Part shown: positions 1 through 8,224 of the stretch, in pieces
Numbering within the stretch: the first letter of the stretch is position 1
Layout: every line of letters begins with the position of its first letter
DNA from: SAR116 cluster bacterium
GTDB lineage: Bacteria; Pseudomonadota; Alphaproteobacteria; Puniceispirillales; Puniceispirillaceae
NCBI GenBank assembly: GCA_002722385.1
Contig: PBLR01000011.1
Location: 17,245-34,462 of the forward strand
Length of the DNA: 17,218 nt
Reading direction: 5' to 3'
Notes under the pieces: model-generated
What the model saw: the letters and a program-made list of their open reading frames with translations, nothing else
Told to the model about the DNA's origin: nothing
The model's database searches: none
Position numbers and translations under genes: made by a program

Positions 1-323
1 CGGCTGTCCTGCGGATGGCATGAGGACATATCAGCCAGCAGCCCGGAAAAGCCGGCCGCCAGAAGGGTTTCGGCCACCTCACGCACGGCCCGCCCGTCTG
101 GCAGCATGGTGATCACAATATCTGTCGTGGCCAGCTCAGCCAGCTGTTCTGCCCGTTGCAGACCAAGGTTCTGTCCGGCGTCCTTGTTGATGTCATAACC
201 GCTGAGCCTGTCCGTCACCGCCAACAGGCGAGGGGCCATCGCCGCGCCCATTGCGCCCAGCCCGCACCAGCCGACAGAGCCGGAAAAGACAGCGGTGTGC
301 GTATGCATGGCCTGTTGCGACAT
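1..323 (-). CDS. 3-hydroxyisobutyrate dehydrogenase-family NAD(P)-dependent oxidoreductase, N-terminal part
   Basis: The first 107 codons of a minus-strand gene that leaves the window at base 1. Translation from the ATG at 323-321 gives an N-terminal Rossmann dinucleotide-binding fold. GLGAMG (residues 21-26) followed by AAMAPRLL matches the GxGxMGxxMA signature of the beta-hydroxyacid dehydrogenase family. Later come a strand ending in TMLPDG and the motif DMSSCHP, which corresponds to the family's substrate-contacting DxS(S/T)xxP segment. Family members oxidise 3-hydroxyisobutyrate or reduce tartronate semialdehyde and related short hydroxyacids. The catalytic lysine lies in the missing C-terminal part, so the substrate cannot be named. 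The N-terminus is about ten residues longer than usual before the nucleotide-binding motif, and the Met at 308-306 is an alternative start. The gene is divergent from secE and has no obvious link to the ribosomal genes. Confidence 0.85.
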   Translation of the reverse strand, partial: MSQQAMHTHTAVFSGSVGWCGLGAMGAAMAPRLLAVTDRLSGYDINKDAGQNLGLQRAEQLAELATTDIVITMLPDGRAVREVAETLLAAGFSGLLADMSSCHPQDS

Positions 324-444
324 GGGAACCTTGTTTGCTGGTGTAATCTTTGCCCTTGCGGTACAGTATGGCGCAGACCAGCAGATGCGGCTATGCTAAA
401 AAAAGTAAAAAAGCGGTCATTTCGTCTCATCTGGGGCTTGATAC

Positions 445-461
445 GCACGGTCGTTCCGTGC
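445..461. other. Perfect 6-bp inverted repeat in the divergent spacer before secE
   Basis: GCACGG and CCGTGC flank a 5-nt centre (TCGTT). The repeat lies in the 256-bp spacer between the minus-strand dehydrogenase and secE. No U-tract follows on either strand, so it is not a clear terminator; it could be an operator or a structure in the secE leader. The promoter of secE-nusG must lie in this spacer or further upstream. A TATGCT hexamer at 392-397 resembles a -10 element, but no convincing -35 sits at the right distance. No tRNA fold was recognised here. Confidence 0.3.
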
Positions 462-579
462 TAAATACCCGCATCGATTCAGAAAAACGACCACAGCGGA
501 CACTGACCAAGGTATGCCGTTGCTGGGCGTCTGCATCTGTTTTGCAATAGGAAAACCGGTTTTAAAGGAAGCTCTGGTG

Positions 580-777
580 ATGGCGAAAGTGTCCCCTGCA
601 CAATTTGTCAGACAAGTCAGACAGGAAGTGTCCCGCATTTCCTGGGCGTCCCGCCGTGACACCGGGCTGGCCACTGTTACAGTTTTTGTGATGGCAACGA
701 TTGCCGCGCTGTTTTTCCTGCTTGCAGATATGGTGTTGTCGAACCTGGTTCAGTTTATTCTCGGCCTTGGTGGCTGA
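580..777 (+). CDS. secE: Preprotein translocase subunit SecE
   Basis: A 65-residue single-span SecE, the essential inner-membrane subunit that clamps SecY in the SecYEG channel. The amphipathic, basic N-terminal segment (FVRQVRQEVSRISWASRRDT, residues 9-28) is the typical SecE cytoplasmic helix. The usual Trp-Pro of this motif is Trp-Ala here. One hydrophobic span covers about residues 31-53. I chose the ATG at 580 because AAAGGAAG (564-571) sits about 9 nt upstream and the protein then begins MAKVSPAQFV, as in related proteins. An in-frame reading from 514 adds 22 unrelated residues and is unlikely. Single-span SecE of this length is usual outside gamma-proteobacteria, where three spans are common. 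nusG follows after 38 bp, the near-universal bacterial pairing. Confidence 0.95.
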   Translation: MAKVSPAQFVRQVRQEVSRISWASRRDTGLATVTVFVMATIAALFFLLADMVLSNLVQFILGLGG

Positions 778-815
778 GGGCTGACAGGCGGTTTGGAGTT
801 TAAGGTAGGTCTGGC

Positions 816-1349
816 ATGGCGAAACGCTGGTATGTAGTCCACGTCTTTTCGGGTTCTGAGAAGAAGATGGCCCAGTCGATTCTGGAGCAGGCAGAAACAC
901 ACGGTCTGGATGAACAGATCGTCGATGTGATGGTGCCGACCGAAGAGGTGGTTGAAGTGCGCCGCGGGGCCAAGGTCCAGTCTGAGCGCAAATTCTTCCC
1001 GGGCTATATTCTGGTAAATATGGAACTGACCGACACAACCTGGTCACTGGTCCAGAGCCAGCCCCGGGTCACCGGCTTTCTGGGTGGCAAGGGCAAGCCT
1101 GTGCCGATCACACAGGCTGAGGCAGAACGGTTGATCCGGCAGATGGATGAAGGGGTTGAACGGCCGCGCACCACCATCAGCTTTGATATCGGTGAAGAGG
1201 TCCGGGTCATTGAAGGGCCGTTTGAAAGCTTTAACGGCATTGTCGAAGAAGCTGATGATGAAAAAGAGCGGCTGAAGGTTTCGGTTTCTATTTTCGGGCG
1301 GTCAACGCCGGTTGAGCTGGAATATAGCCAGGTCGAAAAATCAACCTGA
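816..1349 (+). CDS. nusG: Transcription termination/antitermination factor NusG
   Basis: NusG, 177 residues, the usual length. The N-terminal NGN domain (about 1-110) opens with [20 protein letters not shown] and contains the conserved FPGYILVNM (61-69) and the [13 protein letters not shown] segment (87-99). The C-terminal KOW domain covers about 123-177 ([20 protein letters not shown]). NusG binds the beta' clamp helices of elongating RNA polymerase, raises processivity, and through the KOW domain contacts Rho or ribosomal protein S10. Genes for its partners, rpoC and rpsJ, lie in the same window. The start is supported by AAGGTAGG (802-809) just upstream. The stop codon lies inside a small hairpin (1345-1361) that opens the spacer before rplK. 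Confidence 0.97.
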   Translation: MAKRWYVVHVFSGSEKKMAQSILEQAETHGLDEQIVDVMVPTEEVVEVRRGAKVQSERKFFPGYILVNMELTDTTWSLVQSQPRVTGFLGGKGKPVPITQAEAERLIRQMDEGVERPRTTISFDIGEEVRVIEGPFESFNGIVEEADDEKERLKVSVSIFGRSTPVELEYSQVEKST

Positions 1350-1386
1350 CAAGAGGTCAGGACAGGAACAGTCCGCACAGGCGGGC
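1345..1386 (+). promoter_or_regulatory. Two adjacent hairpins in the nusG-rplK spacer
   Basis: CCTGAC (1345-1350) pairs with GTCAGG (1356-1361) around AAGAG and includes the nusG stop codon. Immediately downstream, 1371-1376 can pair with 1381-1386 (core CCGC/GCGG, loop ACAG, one G-U). No U-tract follows. In E. coli, L1 represses the L11 operon by binding the mRNA just before rplK. These hairpins are in a comparable place, but I could not identify a specific L1 target motif. RNA processing or pausing are equally possible. Confidence 0.35.
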
Positions 1387-1448
1387 GGGGCAACACACAA
1401 AAAGGCATCTGCTGAACAGGCAGAAGATAAACAAAGGGTCTTGAAGAA

Positions 1449-1880
1449 ATGGCAAAGAAAATTGAAGGCTATCTGAAGCTGAACATTCCCGCGGGAGCGG
1501 CGAACCCGTCTCCGCCTGTGGGTCCTGCCCTGGGTCAGCGCGGTGTGAACATCATGGAATTCTGTAAGGCGTTCAACGCGGCAACAGAAAGCCTGGAAAA
1601 GAACATGCCTGTGCCGGTTGTGATTACCGTTTATCAGGACAAGTCATTTACCTTCACCACCAAAACCGCACCGGTCAGCTATTTCCTGAAAAAAGCAGCT
1701 GGCCTGCAAAAAGGGTCTGGCGAGCCTGGCCGGACTGTCGCGGGCAAGGTGACCATTTCACAGGTGAAAGAAATCGCTGAGCAAAAGATGAAAGACCTGA
1801 ACGCTGTAGACATGGATGGCGCTGTCGCCATGATCAGCGGTTCAGCCCGGGCCATGGGCCTTGATGTTGTGGAGGGATAA
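1449..1880 (+). CDS. rplK: 50S ribosomal protein L11
   Basis: L11, 143 residues, full length. The N-terminal domain contains the strongly conserved block [12 protein letters not shown] (19-30) followed by [14 protein letters not shown] (31-44), which includes the prolines of the thiostrepton/RelA-responsive region. The C-terminal rRNA-binding domain (about 70-143) contains the [19 protein letters not shown] segment and ends MGLDVVEG. L11 binds 23S rRNA helices 43-44 at the stalk base, supports EF-G and EF-Tu function, and is needed for RelA activation on starved ribosomes. The ATG at 1449 follows AAAGGG (1433-1438). The last codons carry the Shine-Dalgarno of rplA, which begins 2 nt after the L11 stop, so the two genes are probably translationally coupled. 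Confidence 0.98.
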   Translation: MAKKIEGYLKLNIPAGAANPSPPVGPALGQRGVNIMEFCKAFNAATESLEKNMPVPVVITVYQDKSFTFTTKTAPVSYFLKKAAGLQKGSGEPGRTVAGKVTISQVKEIAEQKMKDLNAVDMDGAVAMISGSARAMGLDVVEG

Positions 1881-1882
1881 TC

Positions 1883-2575
1883 ATGGCAAAACTGTCGAAA
1901 AAACAAAAAGGCTACGCAGCAGATATTGACCGCTCACGCGATTACAGCGTGGCTGAAGCTGCTGAAATCATCAAAACTGGCGCCACAGCCAAATTTGACG
2001 AAACAATTGAAATCGCGATTAACCTGGGTGTCGACCCGCGCCATGCTGACCAGATGGTCCGCGGCGCTATTGCTATGCCAAACGGTACTGGCAAGGATGT
2101 GCGTGTGGCGGTATTTGCACGTGATGCCAAGGCTGATGAAGCCAAAGCGGCCGGGGCTGAATTCGTCGGGGCTGAAGATCTGGCAGAAGCTATCCAGAAC
2201 GGCGAATCCGGGTTTGACCGGGTGATTGCCAGCCCGGATATGATGGGTGTTGTTGGCCGGTTGGGCAAGGTTCTGGGGCCGCGCGGCCTGATGCCAAACC
2301 CAAAGTTGGGTACAGTGACCCCTGATGTGGCAGCAGCTGTAAAAACGGCTAAAGCCGGTGAGGTTCAGTTCCGTGTTGAAAAGGCCGGTGTGGTCCACGC
2401 CGGTATTGGCAAAGCCAGCTTTGCGGTTGATAAAATTGCTGAAAACGCCTCTGCCTTTATCGATGCCATTAAAAAAGCACGTCCATCTGGTGCAAAAGGA
2501 ACGTATATCAAGAAAATCACGCTCAGCTCAACCATGGGCCCCGGCGTATTTATTGATGACACTCTGGCTGGCTGA
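1883..2575 (+). CDS. rplA: 50S ribosomal protein L1
   Basis: L1, 230 residues, full length. The L1 signature [15 protein letters not shown] is at 131-145, and the segment [21 protein letters not shown] (about 157-177) matches the conserved rRNA-binding half. L1 forms the mobile L1 stalk at the ribosomal E site and, in enterobacteria, doubles as translational repressor of the rplK-rplA mRNA. The start is set by GGAGGG (1871-1876), which lies inside the end of rplK. The 2-nt gap implies coupled translation, so L11 and L1 would be made in equal amounts. The rplJ leader begins directly after the stop codon. Confidence 0.98.
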   Translation: MAKLSKKQKGYAADIDRSRDYSVAEAAEIIKTGATAKFDETIEIAINLGVDPRHADQMVRGAIAMPNGTGKDVRVAVFARDAKADEAKAAGAEFVGAEDLAEAIQNGESGFDRVIASPDMMGVVGRLGKVLGPRGLMPNPKLGTVTPDVAAAVKTAKAGEVQFRVEKAGVVHAGIGKASFAVDKIAENASAFIDAIKKARPSGAKGTYIKKITLSSTMGPGVFIDDTLAG

Positions 2576-2862
2576 CCGCCGGTTCAGGGGATGAATTCGC
2601 CAGTCTTTCAACAGGCTGGCGGGTAGCGGCGACGTTCTGACCATTAACTGAACAGAACGTTGCTGACCTGTCCAAGACTGCAGGGGGTTGCATTTTGGCA
2701 ACCTTAATTTCCTGCATAGACAAGGGGAAAAGCTGAAAGGCTTTGACTTTCTGTGGGCAGGCCAAGGGGTACAGATTTGCCTTTTTGGGCCTTTCTGTAT
2801 CTGGGTGAAACCAGGTGAAAGCGATGTTTTCGTTTTCACTGTAGTGAAGTGGAGATGATCAG
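2576..2862 (+). promoter_or_regulatory. Structured rplJ leader (candidate L10-autoregulated leader)
   Basis: The 287-nt rplA-rplJ spacer holds several strong hairpins. Stem A is 2598-2606 with 2613-2621 (9 bp, loop TTCAAC). Stem B is 2627-2639 with 2653-2665 (13 bp including two G-U; core ACGTTCTG/CAGAACGT). Stem C is TGCAGG (2679-2684) with CCTGCA (2711-2716), enclosing GGTTGC (2686-2691) with GCAACC (2698-2703). Near the start codon, TTCAC (2835-2839) pairs with GTGAA (2844-2848), next to the Shine-Dalgarno GGAG (2851-2854). In E. coli and other bacteria the L10-L12 complex binds the rplJ leader and represses rplJL, and position and structure here fit such a leader. I cannot check it against the L10 leader consensus. 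No confident promoter was found in it. Confidence 0.6.
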
Positions 2863-3375
2863 GTGAACCGGACCGAAAAAGCCGAACTGATCGAAACACT
2901 GCAATCGACCCTGTCTGAGGCAACAACCGTTGTTGTTACCCACCAGGTCGGCCTGACCGTTGCGGAAAGCAGCGATCTGCGGGCGCGTATGCGTGAAGCA
3001 GGGGCCGGTTTTAAGGTAACGAAAAACAGACTGACCAAAATTGCTTTGCAAGGCACTAAGTACGAGGACATGACAGACATGTTCACCGGACCAACAGCGA
3101 TGGGTACATCGTCTGATCCGGTGGCGGCTGCCAAAATCCTTGTCAGTTTTGCAAAGGAAAATGACAAGCTGACCATCGTCGGCGGCTCTATGGATGGCAA
3201 AATGCTGGACAAGGCCGGTGTCGAGGCTCTGGCCACCATGCCATCTCTTGATGAGCTGCGGGCCAAGCTTGTGGGTCTTGTTAATGCCCCGGCAGCAAAG
3301 CTGGCTCGTGTGTCGCAAGCACCAGCTGGTAAGCTGGCACGTGTCTTTCAGGCACGGGCAGATCAATTGCAGTAG
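2863..3375 (+). CDS. rplJ: 50S ribosomal protein L10
   Basis: L10, 170 residues. The globular rRNA-binding part contains VVTHQVGLTVAES (24-36), the conserved GFKVTKNRLTKIAL (49-62) and FTGPTAM (74-80). The C-terminal helix that carries L7/L12 dimers covers about 125-165. L10 anchors the L7/L12 stalk to 23S rRNA helix 42 and L11. The start is GTG at 2863: GGAG (2851-2854) lies 8 nt upstream, and an in-frame stop at 2845 leaves no upstream start in between. An ATG at 2855 is out of frame and reads only three codons before TGA. The C-terminal tail contains two near-identical 11-residue units (APAAKLARVSQ 142-152, APAGKLARVFQ 153-163). rplL follows after 46 bp. Confidence 0.97.
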   Translation: MNRTEKAELIETLQSTLSEATTVVVTHQVGLTVAESSDLRARMREAGAGFKVTKNRLTKIALQGTKYEDMTDMFTGPTAMGTSSDPVAAAKILVSFAKENDKLTIVGGSMDGKMLDKAGVEALATMPSLDELRAKLVGLVNAPAAKLARVSQAPAGKLARVFQARADQLQ

Positions 3376-3421
3376 GCATTTGCCGAACTGATCAGAAAGA
3401 CAAAGCTATAAGGAGATTATA

Positions 3422-3802
3422 ATGGCTGATATCGAAAAAATTGCTGAAGACCTGTCTGCTCTGACCGTACTGGAAGCGGCTGAGCTGGCAAAATTGCTGG
3501 AAGATAAATGGGGTGTGTCTGCAGCAGCCGCACCTGTGGCTGTAGCCGCTGTTGCTGGTGGTGACGCCGGTGGGGCAGCCGCCGCAGAAAAGGACGAATT
3601 TGATGTCGTTCTGACCGCTGCTGGTGCTTCAAAGATCAACGTGATTAAAGAAGTTCGCGCAATCACCGGTCTGGGCCTGAAAGAAGCCAAGGACCTGGTT
3701 GAAGGCGCACCAAAGCCAGTGAAAGAAGGTGTGGCGAAAGCTGAAGCTGAAGAGCTGAAAGCCAAGCTTGAAGAAGCTGGCGCGACTGTCGAACTCAAGT
3801 AA
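3422..3802 (+). CDS. rplL: 50S ribosomal protein L7/L12
   Basis: L7/L12, 126 residues. The parts are an N-terminal dimerisation domain (about 1-33), an Ala/Gly/Val-rich flexible hinge (about 34-55) and the C-terminal factor-binding domain (about 58-126). The last contains [20 protein letters not shown] (69-88) and the [14 protein letters not shown] loop (90-103). It is present as multiple dimers on L10 and recruits IF2, EF-Tu, EF-G and release factors to the ribosome. The start follows a very strong AAGGAG (3410-3415) with 6-nt spacing. That fits the need to make more L7/L12 than L10 from one mRNA. Confidence 0.98.
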   Translation: MADIEKIAEDLSALTVLEAAELAKLLEDKWGVSAAAAPVAVAAVAGGDAGGAAAAEKDEFDVVLTAAGASKINVIKEVRAITGLGLKEAKDLVEGAPKPVKEGVAKAEAEELKAKLEEAGATVELK

Positions 3803-3811
3803 TTGAGGTCG

Positions 3812-3867
3812 TTCAGTCTGCATGACTGAATTAGCTGAGCACCGGGCCTCATTAAGGGGTCCGGTGC
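3812..3867 (+). promoter_or_regulatory. Tandem hairpins in the rplL-rpoB spacer (candidate attenuator or processing site)
   Basis: The first hairpin is a perfect 7-bp stem, TTCAGTC (3812-3818) with GACTGAA (3824-3830). The second is a 12-bp stem, 3839-3850 with 3856-3867, with two G-U pairs and an ATTAA loop. It is followed by ACGGCGTTTGTTG, which is too poor in T for a classic terminator. In E. coli the rplL-rpoB spacer holds a partial attenuator and an RNase III cleavage site that lower rpoBC expression relative to the ribosomal genes. These hairpins occupy the same place and could play that role. A T6 run at 3926-3931 has no strong hairpin directly upstream. Confidence 0.55.
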
Positions 3868-3991
3868 ACGGCGTTTGTTGAGGTGGCCTGACCTGAACCA
3901 GGGGACGTGCCGCCGCTGAGAATGATTTTTTGCTGGGGTGAGCCAGGCGGTTTGGGGCGCACCAGCTTTTCAAATGAATGAGGGTTAGCTG

Positions 3992-6900
3992 ATGGCAAAA
4001 CGTGTGAGCAGTCTGGATAGTCGTAAACGCGTAAGGCGCACCTTTGGTCACCTGTCTGAAGTTGCGCAGATGCCCAATCTTATCGATGTGCAGCGGTCAA
4101 GTTATGACCAGTTCCTGCAGGTTGGTGTGGCAAAGGCAGACAGAACCAATACTGGTCTTCAGGAAGCGTTCTCCTCTGTCTTTCCTATTCATGATTTTGC
4201 TGGCCGGGCGATTCTGCAGTTTGAATCCTATGAGCTGGAAGCCCCGAAATATGATGTTGATGAATGTCAGCAGCGCGGCCTGACATTTGCCTCACCTCTG
4301 AAGGTAACCTTGCGTCTTGTGGTCTGGGAAATTGATGAGGACACCGGATCCAAATCTATCCGCGACATCAAAGAACAAGATGTCTATATGGGCGATATGC
4401 CCCTGATGACCGATAACGGGACCTTTATCATCAACGGCACAGAACGTGTGATTGTCTCGCAGATGCACCGCTCACCAGGCGTATTTTTTGACCATGACAA
4501 AGGCAAGACACATTCTTCAGGCAAATATCTGTTTGCTGCCCGTATTATCCCATATCGCGGCTCATGGCTTGATTTTGAATATGATGCCAAAGATATCTTG
4601 AATGTCCGTATTGACCGCAAGCGCAAATTGCCGGCAACCACATTCCTGATGGCCCTGCCTGATACAGAATCAGCTGAAATGGTTTCTGAGGCGGCGTCTG
4701 CAGAACGTGAAGTTGAACCGTCAGATATCACCGGCATGAGCCGTGAAGAAATCTTGTCTGTATTCTATGAAGCTGTGGAATACAGCCGTGATGGCGATGG
4801 CTGGCGGTGCCAGTTCCACAGCGCCAGCTATGCCGGTGTCAAGCTGACCAGAGACCTGATTAATGCGGAAACAGGTGAAGTGGCCGCAGAAACAGGAACC
4901 AAGCTGACCCCGCGGACCATGCGCAAAATCCAGGATGCCGGCTTGTCTTACATCCGGATCGAAGAAACAGACATGCTGGGCCGTTTTGTGGCCACTGATC
5001 TGGTGGATATGAACACTGGTGTGGTTCTGGCAGAAGCAGGTGATGAAATCACTGAAGACATGCTGAACATGCTGCGGGACAATGATATCAGCGAATTTTC
5101 TGTGCTGGGTATCGATAATGTCAATATTGGTCCGCATCTGCGCAACACGCTGGCCGCTGATCGGAACAACAGCCGTGAAGAAGCACTGGTGGATATCTAC
5201 CGGGTCATGCGTCCGGGTGAGCCGCCAACACTGGAATCAGCACATGAGCTGTTCACCAGCCTGTTTTTTGATTCTGAAAAATATGACTTGTCTGCGGTTG
5301 GCCGGGTGAAGATGAATGGCCGTCTGGATATGGATGTTGAAGATTCTGTCCGGGTTCTGCGCAAACAGGATATCCTGTCTGTTCTGAAGGTTCTGGTTGA
5401 TCTGAAAGATGGACGGGGTGAGGTTGACGATATTGATCATCTGGGCAACCGCCGCGTGCGCTCTGTGGGCGAGCTGATGGAAAATCAGTACCGTGTGGGT
5501 CTGTTGCGGATGGAACGGGCGATCCGCGAGCGGATGGGCTCTGTTGAGATTGACACAGTGATGCCTGCTGATCTGATCAATGCGAAACCAGCAGCAGCAG
5601 CGGTTCGTGAATTTTTCGGCTCGTCTCAGCTGTCTCAGTTCATGGACCAGACTAACCCCTTGTCTGAGATTACGCATAAACGGCGTGTATCTGCCCTTGG
5701 GCCAGGTGGCCTGACACGTGAGCGGGCTGGATTCGAGGTGCGCGATGTGCACCCGACCCATTATGGCCGGATCTGTCCGATTGAAACACCTGAAGGCCCG
5801 AATATTGGTCTGATTAATTCTCTGGCAACCTATGCCCAGATCAACCGGTACGGCTTTATCGAAACCCCGTATCGCAAGGTTGTTGACGGCAAGGTCACTG
5901 ACGAATATCGCTATATTTCTGCGATGGAAGAAGGTCGCTTTACGATTGCGCAGGCCAATGCTGAGCTGGATGATAAGGGCGGCTTTGTGGGTGAGCTGAT
6001 TCCGGTACGCCGGGCAGGTGAAATTGGCCTGGCCCGCCCGACCGATATTGAATATGTCGATGTGTCACCAAAACAGCTTGTGTCTGTTGCCGCGGCGCTG
6101 ATTCCGTTCCTGGAAAACGATGATGCGAACCGCGCGCTGATGGGATCAAACATGCAGCGCCAGGCTGTGCCTCTGCTGAAAGCTGAGGCCCCGATTGTCG
6201 GGACCGGCATGGAAGCCCGTGTGGCCCGTGATTCCGGTGTGACCATTGTGGCCAAGCGTGATGGTATTGTTGACCAGGTGGATGCGACACGGATTGTTGT
6301 GCGGACTGACGATATTGGTGATGCCACAGCCTCTCCGGTTGATATCTACACCCTGCTGAAATTCCAGCGCTCAAACCAGAACACAACTGTGAACCAACGG
6401 CCTCTGGTGAAGGTGGGTGACCATGTCTCGAAAGGCGATATTATCGCTGACGGGCCGTCTACTGAAGATGGCGAGCTGGCCCTGGGCCGGAATGTGCTGG
6501 TCGCGTTCATGCCCTGGAACGGCTATAACTTTGAAGATTCCATCCTGATCAATGAACGGATCGTGCGTGACGATGTGTTCACCTCTATCCATATTGAAGA
6601 ATATGAGGTGATGGCCAGAGACACCAAGCTGGGTCAGGAAGAAATCTCTCGTGATATCCCGAATGTGGGTGAAGAAGCTCTGAAAAACCTCGATGAAGCT
6701 GGCATTGTTTATGTTGGTGCAGAGGTTGGGGCAGGCGATATTTTGGTGGGCAAGGTCACGCCGAAAGGCGAAACCCCGATGACACCAGAAGAAAAGCTGC
6801 TGCGGGCCATCTTTGGCGAGAAAGCCTCTGATGTGCGGGACACCTCATTGCGGGTGCCGCCAGGCGGGGCCGGAACAGTGGTAGAGGTTCGCGTCTTCTC

Positions 6901-8170
6901 TCGGCGTGGTCTGGAAAAAGACGAACGGGCCCGGGCGATTGAACGGGCTGAAATTGAACGTCTGGCAAAAGACCGTGATGATGAACAGGCCATTCTGGAA
7001 GGCGGTTATACCAGCCGGATGCATTCACTGCTGAAAGGCCAGAAAGTGGCCAGCGGGCCGAAAGATGTCGCCACAGACACAGTCCTGAATGAAGAGCTTT
7101 TGGACAGCTTCAGCCGTCATCAGCTGTCACAGATTGCGGTTCAGGATGACAAGGTCCAGAAATCTGTTGAAGCACAGAACGCCAATTTCGAACAGGCGAT
7201 AAAAGCTCTGGATGGCCGTTTCAGCGATAAGGTTGACAAGTTGCAGCGCGGTGATGAGCTGATGCCGGGCGTAATGAAGATGGTCAAGGTATTCGTTGCA
7301 GTGAAGCGTAAGCTTCAGCCAGGCGACAAAATGGCCGGCCGTCATGGCAATAAAGGGGTGATCTCGCGCATTATGCCTGCAGAAGATATGCCGTATCTGG
7401 CTGATGGGACCCCTGTTGATATCGTCTTGAACCCGCTTGGTGTGCCGTCACGTATGAATGTGGGGCAAATTCTGGAAACCCATCTGGGCTGGGCAGCCCG
7501 GGGCCTGGGTGAGCAGGTCGGCAAAGCTGCAGAAGCCGCACAGGCCAGCGGTGAGGTCAAAAAGCTGCATGGCTTGTTGAAAGACATCTATCCTGATGAT
7601 CAGTATAAAGACAAGCTGGGCGCGATGGATGATGATCAGGTCATTGAACAGGCCAATCTTCTGGCCCGGGGTGTGCCGATGGGCACGCCTGTGTTTGACG
7701 GCGCGCGTGAAGCTGATGTTGTTACGCTGCTGGATAAAGCCGGCTTGTCGGCCACCGGTCAGGAAACCCTGATTGATGGGCGTACCGGAGAGGCGTTCGA
7801 CCGGCCCGTCACCGTTGGCTATATCTATATGCTGAAGCTTCATCATCTGGTTGATGAGAAGATTCACGCCCGCTCAATTGGCCCATACAGCCTTGTGACT
7901 CAACAGCCGCTTGGTGGTAAGGCCCAGTTTGGTGGCCAGCGCTTTGGCGAGATGGAAGTCTGGGCGCTGGAAGCCTATGGGGCGGCCTACACTCTCCAGG
8001 AAATGTTGACGGTGAAGTCTGATGACGTCTCCGGCCGGACCAAAGTCTATGAGGCGATTGTCCGCGGTGATGATGATTTCGAAGCCGGTATTCCGGAATC
8101 CTTCAATGTTCTGATCAAAGAACTGCGGTCTTTGGGACTGAATGTTGAACTGCATGATGCAGAAGTCTGA
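3992..8170 (+). CDS. rpoB: DNA-directed RNA polymerase subunit beta
   Basis: RpoB, 1392 residues, about 50 longer than the E. coli protein. It is the catalytic-core subunit forming one pincer of RNA polymerase. The rifampicin pocket starts at [11 protein letters not shown] (543-553). The E. coli equivalents of D516, H526 and S531 are D552, H562 and S567, so the cluster looks like the sensitive type. The fork region reads [37 protein letters not shown] places the conserved active-site lysines at 1113 and 1121. The C-terminal [21 protein letters not shown] block, which packs on beta', is intact. Residues about 288-383 are two tandem 48-residue repeats ([10 protein letters not shown]... and [10 protein letters not shown]...), a beta-insert seen in alphaproteobacteria. 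The start is set by AGGG at 3981-3984. Confidence 0.99.
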   Translation: MAKRVSSLDSRKRVRRTFGHLSEVAQMPNLIDVQRSSYDQFLQVGVAKADRTNTGLQEAFSSVFPIHDFAGRAILQFESYELEAPKYDVDECQQRGLTFASPLKVTLRLVVWEIDEDTGSKSIRDIKEQDVYMGDMPLMTDNGTFIINGTERVIVSQMHRSPGVFFDHDKGKTHSSGKYLFAARIIPYRGSWLDFEYDAKDILNVRIDRKRKLPATTFLMALPDTESAEMVSEAASAEREVEPSDITGMSREEILSVFYEAVEYSRDGDGWRCQFHSASYAGVKLTRDLINAETGEVAAETGTKLTPRTMRKIQDAGLSYIRIEETDMLGRFVATDLVDMNTGVVLAEAGDEITEDMLNMLRDNDISEFSVLGIDNVNIGPHLRNTLAADRNNSREEALVDIYRVMRPGEPPTLESAHELFTSLFFDSEKYDLSAVGRVKMNGRLDMDVEDSVRVLRKQDILSVLKVLVDLKDGRGEVDDIDHLGNRRVRSVGELMENQYRVGLLRMERAIRERMGSVEIDTVMPADLINAKPAAAAVREFFGSSQLSQFMDQTNPLSEITHKRRVSALGPGGLTRERAGFEVRDVHPTHYGRICPIETPEGPNIGLINSLATYAQINRYGFIETPYRKVVDGKVTDEYRYISAMEEGRFTIAQANAELDDKGGFVGELIPVRRAGEIGLARPTDIEYVDVSPKQLVSVAAALIPFLENDDANRALMGSNMQRQAVPLLKAEAPIVGTGMEARVARDSGVTIVAKRDGIVDQVDATRIVVRTDDIGDATASPVDIYTLLKFQRSNQNTTVNQRPLVKVGDHVSKGDIIADGPSTEDGELALGRNVLVAFMPWNGYNFEDSILINERIVRDDVFTSIHIEEYEVMARDTKLGQEEISRDIPNVGEEALKNLDEAGIVYVGAEVGAGDILVGKVTPKGETPMTPEEKLLRAIFGEKASDVRDTSLRVPPGGAGTVVEVRVFSRRGLEKDERARAIERAEIERLAKDRDDEQAILEGGYTSRMHSLLKGQKVASGPKDVATDTVLNEELLDSFSRHQLSQIAVQDDKVQKSVEAQNANFEQAIKALDGRFSDKVDKLQRGDELMPGVMKMVKVFVAVKRKLQPGDKMAGRHGNKGVISRIMPAEDMPYLADGTPVDIVLNPLGVPSRMNVGQILETHLGWAARGLGEQVGKAAEAAQASGEVKKLHGLLKDIYPDDQYKDKLGAMDDDQVIEQANLLARGVPMGTPVFDGAREADVVTLLDKAGLSATGQETLIDGRTGEAFDRPVTVGYIYMLKLHHLVDEKIHARSIGPYSLVTQQPLGGKAQFGGQRFGEMEVWALEAYGAAYTLQEMLTVKSDDVSGRTKVYEAIVRGDDDFEAGIPESFNVLIKELRSLGLNVELHDAEV

Positions 8171-8178
8171 TCGCAAAG

Positions 8179-8200
8179 GGTAGAGCGGGCCCGCTCTGCT
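8179..8200 (+). promoter_or_regulatory. Perfect GC-rich palindrome in the rpoB-rpoC spacer
   Basis: AGAGCGGG (8182-8189) is followed directly by CCCGCTCT (8190-8197), a 16-bp perfect palindrome. As RNA it folds into a stem with a GGCC loop, and 8179-8181 with 8198-8200 add weaker pairs. No U-tract follows. It lies 25 nt before the rpoC Shine-Dalgarno. It may stabilise or process the mRNA between the two subunits, or pause the polymerase. Confidence 0.4.
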
Positions 8201-8224
8201 GCTTGCCTGATGATGAAAACGCTT

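Noticed and set aside
362..397. TACAGT (362-367) and TATGCT (392-397) as -10 elements for secE
   Set aside because: Neither has an acceptable -35 hexamer 16-18 bp upstream, so no promoter is called.
514..579. N-terminal extension of SecE by 22 residues
   Set aside because: The extension is not SecE-like, and the Shine-Dalgarno at 564-571 points to the ATG at 580.
562..1047. Long minus-strand frame opposite secE and nusG
   Set aside because: It is the complement of two recognised genes and shows no protein family features. The same applies to the other antisense frames across rpoB, rpoC and fusA.
2591..2626. 11-codon ATG frame at the start of the rplJ leader
   Set aside because: AGGGG directly abuts the ATG, leaving no room for ribosome binding, and the frame lies within stem A of the leader.
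2743..2775. TTGACT followed by TACAGA as a possible rplJ promoter
   Set aside because: The spacing is 21 bp, too long for a sigma-70 promoter, and no better -10 lies at 16-18 bp.
3926..3931. T6 run in the rplL-rpoB spacer as a terminator
   Set aside because: No stable hairpin directly precedes it; the nearest stem is only 4 bp and lies 24 nt upstream.
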